This document shows, one piece after another, positions 37,254-44,300 of a stretch of 46,850 nt of DNA. The notes under the pieces were generated by a model. That model made no database searches. It saw nothing but the letters and a program-made list of their open reading frames with translations, and had not been told where the DNA came from. The position numbers and the translations under genes were made by a program. This stretch comes from Bifidobacterium panos (GTDB lineage: Bacteria > Actinomycetota > Actinomycetes > Actinomycetales > Bifidobacteriaceae). Each line of letters opens with the position of its first letter. Positions within the stretch are counted from its first letter, which is position 1. The stretch lies in NCBI RefSeq assembly GCF_012932445.1, contig NZ_JAAIIJ010000010.1, positions 1-46,850 of the forward strand, in the 5' to 3' direction.

Positions 37254-39041
37254 ATGTTTGAAGGGAAACGGTTTCGTCGTGGCTGTTTGACGCTCATCGC
37301 GGTTGCTCTGGTCACCGCGATGCTAGGCGCTTTCGGCCTGGCCTCCATGTCCGCAACGGCTGAGCCCGCAAACGATCCGGTGACTTCAGACAGCACGGCC
37401 ACGATTACAGTGACTGGCCTTGAAACGGGTGTGATCGGCAAGGCATACAGATACATGACACTGAAGTGGAAAGATGAGGGTGATGTTCACCAGCCGGTTG
37501 AGCCGGTGTACGTATTTGATGATCAGGTGGCCACATGGATACAAAATAGTAATAACTCGTCTTTTAAGCAGTACATCGGCAAGAATAACGCGCCGACTGA
37601 TACATTCAGAAAACTGCTCCACAGTGATATGCGTGACTTCTCCGATGCGTTGCTTGCGGCCATCGCGGAGGGAACTGTTCAATTGACGGAGGCTGGCAGA
37701 GGCGAGGAGAAAAGTGTTGCAGAGAGGGCCGGTGAAGCTACAGAGGCCGACGAAAGTGCCGGTAGCTCGCTTGTTTTCACTCTCCAGATGGGTGGCTATC
37801 TAATTAGGCTCAGCAACGGCAGCACTTGCGTGTATCAGCCGATCGCCAGCTTCATCAAGCCGGAGTGGACTAACGAGGGTTACAAACTTAAGGCTGAGAC
37901 TGTCAATGGTGCCCCCGGCAATAATGTGGAAGCCAAGAGCAAAAAGATCACCAGCACGAAGACGGTAACTAGCAAAGACGAGCCTGATAAGATCAAGACT
38001 AAAGCCCATAGCCAGATTGGTGACGAACTCAACTTTATGATTAAGACCCCGGTTCCCAACTATCCTCAGCGTACTTTCAATAAAAAGTTCGGCGTGAAAG
38101 ATCAAGCGCAATCTGGCCTGACCATTAAAACATCTTCGATCAAGGTTCGGATCAGTGATGGCGAAATGCTTAATAGCGGCTCAGATTATTCGGTGAAGAC
38201 TTTTGACCCCGACGGCGGCAATAAAGGCCAGGGTTTCACGATTGAATTTAACTCAGAGCAGTATGAGGATAAGCTCACTAATGCCGGCGAAGATGGACAG
38301 GAACTCATCATCGAGTACGAGGGCGAGTTGAATGAGAAGGCTCCGGTTAAAGGCGGCGTCGAGAACTGGGCTCAGGCGCTGATTCTGAAGGATAACTACG
38401 ATCGTGAGGGCGAGTACACGGAAGTCGGTGGCCGTCCCTCCGTCACCACGGTATATACCTACGGTGTCGAGCTCACCAAGGTAGATGCTGAGAAGGAGAC
38501 CAAGAAACTGAAGGATGCCCAGTTCAAGTTGCAGTGGAAGCCATATAAGAATCCTCTTCACAACGGCCAGCGCACTGAAGTCAAGGTAAAGAAAAAGAGC
38601 GACGGTATTTACATTGTTGATCCTAAGGAAGGAACCCCCATCCTCACCAGCGGTTCCAATGGTCAGGTTCGGATTGACGGTTTGGGCGCCACTGGTGTCT
38701 ACGAACTGGTGGAGACCAAGGCGCCTCCCGGCGGTTACGCTCTGCCCAATAATAAGCCAACCACAATTGATATCCGTGACGAAAAAAAGATTGGTAAGGA
38801 TGATTCCATTACCAATGAACCCGATGGCATACCGGACGACACCAGTGCGGTCGGTGGCTGGTTCATTGTTAAGCCGGATGAACATAACCGCCTCACGTTC
38901 AACATTACAAACAAGAAGGCCGACTTCAGACTGCCGCGAACCGGCGCAATAGGCGCTGTGATATTTGGCGTGTTCGGCGTGGTGCTGATCGCCGTCAGCG
39001 TGGCTGTTGTGGCCGCTCATCGTCGCAAGGCCAGGCGCTAG
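37254..39041 (+). CDS. LPRTG-anchored isopeptide-domain pilin-like protein (P7)
   Basis: 595 residues; signal peptide MFEGKRFRRGCLTLIAVALVTAML to about residue 37. Pilin-motif position YQPIASFIKPEWTN (lysine before the proline only). A glutamate/alanine insert (SVAERAGEATEADESAG) is unique to P7. D2-type isopeptide domain (STKTVTSKDE; ENWAQALILK), CnaB domain (GVELTKVDA; LVETKAPPGGY). The sorting motif is LPRTG (560-564), the only one of its kind here, which may be a poorer or different sortase substrate. It ends without the usual RSS tail (HRRKARR). Confidence 0.87.
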   Translation: MFEGKRFRRGCLTLIAVALVTAMLGAFGLASMSATAEPANDPVTSDSTATITVTGLETGVIGKAYRYMTLKWKDEGDVHQPVEPVYVFDDQVATWIQNSNNSSFKQYIGKNNAPTDTFRKLLHSDMRDFSDALLAAIAEGTVQLTEAGRGEEKSVAERAGEATEADESAGSSLVFTLQMGGYLIRLSNGSTCVYQPIASFIKPEWTNEGYKLKAETVNGAPGNNVEAKSKKITSTKTVTSKDEPDKIKTKAHSQIGDELNFMIKTPVPNYPQRTFNKKFGVKDQAQSGLTIKTSSIKVRISDGEMLNSGSDYSVKTFDPDGGNKGQGFTIEFNSEQYEDKLTNAGEDGQELIIEYEGELNEKAPVKGGVENWAQALILKDNYDREGEYTEVGGRPSVTTVYTYGVELTKVDAEKETKKLKDAQFKLQWKPYKNPLHNGQRTEVKVKKKSDGIYIVDPKEGTPILTSGSNGQVRIDGLGATGVYELVETKAPPGGYALPNNKPTTIDIRDEKKIGKDDSITNEPDGIPDDTSAVGGWFIVKPDEHNRLTFNITNKKADFRLPRTGAIGAVIFGVFGVVLIAVSVAVVAAHRRKARR

Positions 39042-39102
39042 ATAATTTCGCCCGTCGAATATCGAGCCCGCCGCGCCGTGCGTGAAGTAAACTAAAGGCG
39101 TT

Positions 39103-39744
39103 ATGGCACAGGGCACACGGAACGGCAAACGCAAGCGGGCGGTCAGCAAGCGGCAGCAGGCGGTCTATCGCCGTCGTCGCATTGTGGTGGGCATCGGCTT
39201 GTTGCTGGCGCTTGCGTTGGCTATATTTTGCGTGTACAGCATCGTCCGCGGCGTGGGCGAAATCGGCCCGGCCATCAGCCGCGCGACGGCGAGCCATGCC
39301 GCGTTGGGCCGTGATTCCGCACCCGAACCGAAGCGCACCACCGGCGTCAAAAACTGCGCCTCCAGCGACACGCGACTGGAGTTGAGCGCCCAAGCCGCGT
39401 CGGTTGCCGTGGGCGGCTCGCTACAATGGACCGAGACGATCACGCATGAAGGCACTGATTCCTGCCTGATTGACGACTCCGATTCCTCGCTGGTGCTCAC
39501 CATCACGTCGGGTGACGAGACGGTTTGGCGTTCCGACCTGTGCCCCGTGGACGGCACGCAGTTGCTCATGGCCAGCGGCGACAGGAAGGTTCGCACGGTG
39601 ACGTGGAACACGAACCGCACCGGCACCGAATGTGCGGACGACGCCACCTTGCCCAAAGTGGATAGAGGCACCTACGTCGCCCGCCTGACCCTAAAAAACG
39701 ATTCCAAAGCCCAAAGTCCCCCCGTCACCATCGAAGTCCAGTAG
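39103..39744 (+). CDS. Membrane-anchored extracellular hypothetical protein
   Basis: 213 residues: a strongly basic N-terminus (NGKRKRAVSKRQQAVYRRRR), one transmembrane helix (IVVGIGLLLALALAIFCVY) and an outer domain rich in serine/threonine. That domain has four cysteines, in KNCASS, DSCLID, DLCPVD and TECADD, probably in disulphides, and a beta-type pattern. AAAGGCG precedes the ATG. I do not recognise the domain. It follows the last pilin gene by 61 bp but its GC-rich codon use is like the housekeeping genes. Confidence 0.6.
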   Translation: MAQGTRNGKRKRAVSKRQQAVYRRRRIVVGIGLLLALALAIFCVYSIVRGVGEIGPAISRATASHAALGRDSAPEPKRTTGVKNCASSDTRLELSAQAASVAVGGSLQWTETITHEGTDSCLIDDSDSSLVLTITSGDETVWRSDLCPVDGTQLLMASGDRKVRTVTWNTNRTGTECADDATLPKVDRGTYVARLTLKNDSKAQSPPVTIEVQ

Positions 39745-39828
39745 GGCGATCCCCGCGGCTTTCCGCCCCTTCTTCCCCGTTCTCAGTGTGCGTTTCGCCC
39801 GCTTATCCATACTGCCCCGTCCATTCCG

Positions 39829-39889
39829 TTCCTTGTCATTTCGAGTGGAGGCGTAGCCGGAGTCGAGAAATCTTGCCCCGTAGGGGCGG
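39829..39889 (+). repeat. TTGTCATTTCGAG element, copy 1
   Basis: About 60 nt from TTCCTTGTCATTTCGAG through GGAGTCGAGAAATCT to CCCCGTAGGGG. It recurs at 40937-40997. The end forms a small CCCCG/AGGGG hairpin. Confidence 0.75.
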
Positions 39890-39990
39890 TGTGCGTGTTG
39901 AGGGCGAGTTGGTTTGGTTGCTGCTTTTCAGTCGCGATGCTCATCGGGCTTTGTTCTCAATGTGCGTTTTGCTGTTCTGTTTTGGTTTGC

Positions 39991-40680
39991 GTGTTGTTTG
40001 ACTGGTCCGGTGTCTGCGGCGGATGTTGCCGTGTTCGACACCCCGGACGAACAGCCCAGTGGGCTGTTCGTGTCGATATCAACGGACGGCGTCATTTTGC
40101 GTAATAGATCATTCCCGTGTCCTCTGTAGACCCATGCTGACGCTGTGAAGTCGTTTCCTGCGTGTTTGAGTCGCAGTGTCCATTGCTATTGTTCTCGGTC
40201 TGTTTCAAGTCGCAGTGCTATTGCTATCGTTTTTGGTTTGTCTGGGTCGCAGTGCTCGTTTTTCCGTTCTCAGTGTGCGTTCCGTCAAGTTTTCGTGTTG
40301 TTTGACTGATTGCGGTGTCTGGCGGCGGATGTTGCCGTGTTCGACACCCCGGACGAACAGCCCAGTGGGCTGTTCGTGTCGATATCAACGGGCGACACCG
40401 GTTTGGCGGTAATAGTCCGTCCCGTGTTCTCTGTAGACCCATGCTAACGTAGTGAACTCGTTCCCTGCGTGCTTGAGTCACAGTGCCCGTTGCTACGTTC
40501 TCGGTTTGTCTTAAGTCGCAGTGCGTTTGCTATTGTTCCTGGTTTGTCTTGGGCTGCAGTGCTCGTTGTCTTCGTTCTTAGTGGGTTCCGTTTAGTTTTC
40601 GTGTTGTTTGATCGGCTCCGGTGTCTGGCGGCGGATGTTGCCGTGTTCGACACCCTCCGGGCCGGTAGGCCAAGTCTTAC
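39991..40680 (+). repeat. Tandem ~305-bp repeat, two copies plus a partial
   Basis: GTGTTGTTTGA begins units at 39991, 40295 and 40601 (periods 304 and 306). Each contains GGCGGATGTTGCCGTG. The first two continue with the perfect palindrome ACGAACAGCCCA-G-TGGGCTGTTCGT (40047-40071 and 40351-40375) and end in GTCTTAAGTCGCAGTG-type sequence. The third switches into the 73-nt element instead. Confidence 0.8.
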
Positions 40681-40702
40681 GTCTCACACGTCAACATCCG
40701 CC
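40630..40702 (+). repeat. 73-nt element with inverted ends, copy 2
   Basis: Ends GGCGGATGTTGCCGTGT and its near-perfect inverse (16 of 17). The reverse complement matches 338-410. The changed end bases are matched on the opposite arm. Confidence 0.75.
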
Positions 40703-40738
40703 TAGGGCATTCTGACGTAGCCGGTTTGTTTCGTCCTA

Positions 40739-40858
40739 GGCTCCCGCTGGCGGGAGCTGTCAGCCGTCAGGCTGACTGAGGGTGGTCTCGCCGGGCACGT
40801 GTCTGGTCCAACCACCCTCAGTCGCGCAGACGCGCGACAGCTCCCGCCAGCGGGAGCC
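40739..40858 (+). repeat. Long palindromic intergenic element, copy 2
   Basis: Nested arms: GGCGGGAGCTG with CAGCTCCCGCC outside, ACTGAGGGTGGT with ACCACCCTCAGT inside. It corresponds to 51-178 with compensating changes in both stems. Confidence 0.75.
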
Positions 40859-40936
40859 CTGGGGCTGGGTTCCTTGTCGTTTTGAGCAGTGTTGTGTTCC
40901 GTCCCGTCGCTTGCCGTTTCGGCGTAGCGCATATCG

Positions 40937-40997
40937 TTCCTTGTCATTTCGAGCGGAGCGGTAGCGGAGTCGAGAAATCTCGCCCCGCAAGGGGCGG
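40937..40997 (+). repeat. TTGTCATTTCGAG element, copy 2
   Basis: Matches 39829-39889 with a few substitutions; the end hairpin is CCCCGCAAGGGG here. Confidence 0.75.
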
Positions 40998-41185
40998 CAA
41001 GCGTCTTGTCGTCGTCGTGCACGATGTGCGTGGCGTACGCGCGTTCCGCCGGGTTGAGGGATTCGGGTGGGCTTGTTCCTTTCGTGGGTCTCGCGTTTTG
41101 TGGCGTGTCTTTTTTCGGGGGTTTGGTTTTTGGCGGGACTGGTCGCTTTCGGGGGTTCAGGTCAACCGCTGGGACGTGAGTTTCG

Positions 41186-41215
41186 TGACCTCGCTGTCGC
41201 GGGGGGGGGTAGTTT
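41186..41215 (+). promoter_or_regulatory. G9 tract as possible promoter spacer of the giant surface protein
   Basis: TGACCT (41186-41191) and TAGTTT (41210-41215) enclose 18 bases that end in a G9 run (41201-41209). Length changes in the run would alter spacing of a -35/-10 pair, a known mode of phase variation. The promoter boxes are weak, so this is tentative. Confidence 0.35.
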
Positions 41216-41287
41216 TCAGGGCTATTGGTGACCCCTGTCCCACCGGAACGGCCGGATATTCCGGTCGGCCGGTGCGTGGGGTTTCCT

Positions 41288-41316
41288 CCTCTCCCGACCG
41301 GGAGGGCGTTTTTCTC
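41288..41316 (+). terminator. Terminator-like hairpin in the leader of the giant surface protein
   Basis: CTCCCG and CCGGGAG pair across one base, followed by GGCGTTTTTCT. It lies about 85 nt before the start codon, so it may attenuate transcription. Another GC-rich hairpin lies at 41241-41274. Confidence 0.4.
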
Positions 41317-41398
41317 GCGCGGGTTTCGCGCGGGGGAAGCGTCGTTTTGTGTTGGGGGAGGGTTGGTTGAAGAATAAAGGAATTTTTAGGAGTTTCTT

Positions 41399-44300
41399 AT
41401 GGTGAGATTTTCATCTCATGATGGTTTGGGGCGTTGGCTGGCGGCCATACCGGCCGCCATATTGGCTGCGCTGATGGTGCTGGCGGTGGCCGTGCCTTCC
41501 GCATGGGCGGAAGGCGACGGCGGCGACACCACCGCCACCGGGCCGTCGGTGGATTTTAAGGTGAATCAGAAGACCTTCCTCGGCTTGGGCTCGAAGACCG
41601 AGGGTGCCTCGTACAAGTTGGAGCAGGCTGAGGTGTCGGGCAAGGCGAGTTCGTATGTCGTGGTGCAGGTCGACTCCGGCTACTTCATTCCCGCCGCTGC
41701 CGTGCCGACCGGCGCGACCGCCGTGGACGCGCTGGACAATACGAGCGCGTATGTGGCCGGTGGTTCGGTGGCTGCCAATGGCAAGTATTCGTATATCACG
41801 TTCAAGTCGTCGGACGGTGCCGCGAGCATACAGCCTGCGGATTTGCAGACGTATTTGCGTGGTTTGACGTTCTATACGGATGCCGATGAGAACAAGACGC
41901 AGAACATCACGGTCAGCGCGGTGAGCGACACGTTGAAGATCAAGGACTCGGCCGGCAACGATATGAACAATAAGGTGGTCCTGTACAACGGGCACGCATA
42001 CACGTACATCTCGGAGAGCAAGACTTGGACTGCCGCGTTTGATGCTGCGAAGAAACTGTCGTTTCTTGGTTCGAAGGGTCATTTGCTGACTATTGAGTCG
42101 GCTGGGGAGCATAACCTGATTTACAGGTCGTTCAACAACCAGTATGGTTGGATGGGCGCGACCCGTATGACGTCTGAGGCTCATGCTGGTGATGATCCTG
42201 ACACGTACGATGCCACCACCTCTCAGTCGGATGCGGACTATGGTCAGAAGTGGTATTGGGTGACGGGTTCGAGCAAGGGACGGCTGCTTTGGACCGGTCC
42301 CACATACCCGAGCGGTAAGGCTCCCGATGGCGTATACACCAACTGGAACAAAGCTACTAATGAACCCACCGGCTCCGGTACCGTGACAGGTTGTGCCACA
42401 TACGGTTTTGGAACTGGCGGTCAGTGGAATGATGAGGCGGCTAGCTCCTCGTTTAAGTTTTATGTTGAGTTTGAGGATTTCAACCTCAACACGGCGTCTG
42501 CTTCGGTTGATCCTGTTGATGTGACGTATAGCCTGGATGCGCGTGTGACGACCACTGATACGGCGAAGCGTGCCGTGAAGGGTGAGGATTATTCGGCGAC
42601 GTTGACTGCTTCGGAGGGTTCGTTGGATTCTTCGTTGGTGTCGGTGAAGGTCAAGAACGGCGATGACACCACGACGTTGGTGAGTGGTACGGATTACACG
42701 TTCGACGCTGACGGTGACAGTGGCCTGTTGACGATTCCGGCCAAGAACGTGACCGGTGCGATTGAGATTACGGCGACGGTTGGTCGTGAGGTGAAGTTCG
42801 ATCTCGGCGATGATGGTTACGGCGAGATGAAGAACGGCACGCCTCTCTCGCTGGTGGTGACGAATGGTTTGGCTGTGTCGAAGGGCGCGGAGTATAAGCT
42901 TCCCGAGGTGAACGTGACGGACGCGGGCACGAAGGCTGGTAAGAAGTTTGCCGGTTGGCGTCTTTCCGCGACCGATGAGGGTACTTCGACCGGTTCGGAT
43001 GGCGGGTTGTTCTCCCCGGCTGCCGTTGGCAATTGGGTGGTCAGGTCGAATGCGACGTTCACCGCTGAGTATGTGGATGAGGACAAGGTGTTGGTCCGGT
43101 TCGACTACGATGGCGGCACTTCGACTGTGGATGGTAAGTCGTGGACGTCGGAGGTTCTGTCTGATTCGAAGGGCAAGACGTACACCACTGCTGCGGTGGA
43201 GCCGACGAAGCCGGGTTACACGTTCAGCGGCTGGAAGGCCAGCCCGACGACCGTCGCCGTGCCCACGAAGGATGCGGCGACTGGTAAGTACACGGGTACG
43301 TATGACAAGGATGTGACGTTCACGGCTCAGTGGACTCCGGCGACGGATACCGAGGTGACGTTCGACAAGGGCGAGCACGGCGAGTTGAAGGCTGATACGC
43401 CGGCCACGCTGGTGGTCACGACCGAGCAGGCTGTGAGCAAGGGCAAGGGTAAGAACGGCGAGGCGTATCCTGCGACGAATGGTCCGACGGTGACCCCTAC
43501 GGCTGGCTGGCGGTTCCTGTATTGGCAGTCGAGCGTGACCGACACTGCCGGTAACACGGTGAATGGCGCGGTGTACCAGCCCGATGAGGTCGGCGCTGTT
43601 CCCGCGGAGTATGGTTTGAAGTTCACTGCGGTGTATGAGGCGTTGCCTGAGGTGACGGTGACGTTCGACTACAACGGCGGCAAGGACGCGGACGAGGCGG
43701 AGAAGTCGACGGTCAAGGGTCGTCAGAACACCACCGCCGCCGTGCCGGTCCCGACGCGTGAGGGTTATTCGTTCAAGAGTTGGGTGTCGACTCCGTCGAC
43801 CGTGGACGCGCCGGCCAAGGAGGCCACGACGGTGACGTTTGTGTCGGATGCGGTGTTCACGGCCCAGTGGGACGCGTTGCCCCAGTCGGTGGCGTTCGAT
43901 GCGAACGGCGGCACCCTGGACAAGGGTGTGAATGCGTCGTTGACGGTGAATACCGGCGAGAGGCTGGACTCCACCACCGAGGAAACGTATGTGGAGCCGA
44001 CGGTGACGGCTCCGGCTGGTAAGAAGTTCACGGGTTGGCTGTCCATCGTGACCAAGGACGGCGAGGACACGGAGGGTGCGATTTACCAGCCGTACCAGAT
44101 CGCCGGCCTGCCGGCCGAGCCGGGCCTGTGGTTCAAGGCGCAGTACACGGACCTGCCGGATGCGGTGGTGACGTACGATTACAACGGCGGCAATGTCGAT
44201 GGCGTGACGTCGTTGACGTTGTCGGGTACGGCGAACGGCGAGTACACGGCGGAGGATGCGGCGAAGGCCGCGAAGGAGCCGACGCGCGCCGGCTACGAGT

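Larger units (their letters stand above)
39745..41398. other. 1.65-kb repeat-rich intergenic region
   Basis: No gene is supported. It contains two copies of a TTGTCATTTCGAG element, 2.3 tandem copies of a ~305-bp unit, palindromes of the ACGAACAG family, the second copies of the 73-nt and ~120-nt elements, and a G9 tract close to the next gene. Several features have partners at the left edge of the window. Confidence 0.7.

Noticed and set aside
40882..41370. 162-codon frame spanning the G9 tract before the giant protein
   Set aside because: It begins inside dispersed repeats, lacks a ribosome binding site and ends 28 bp before the real start without overlap, so it is unlike the P1 case.
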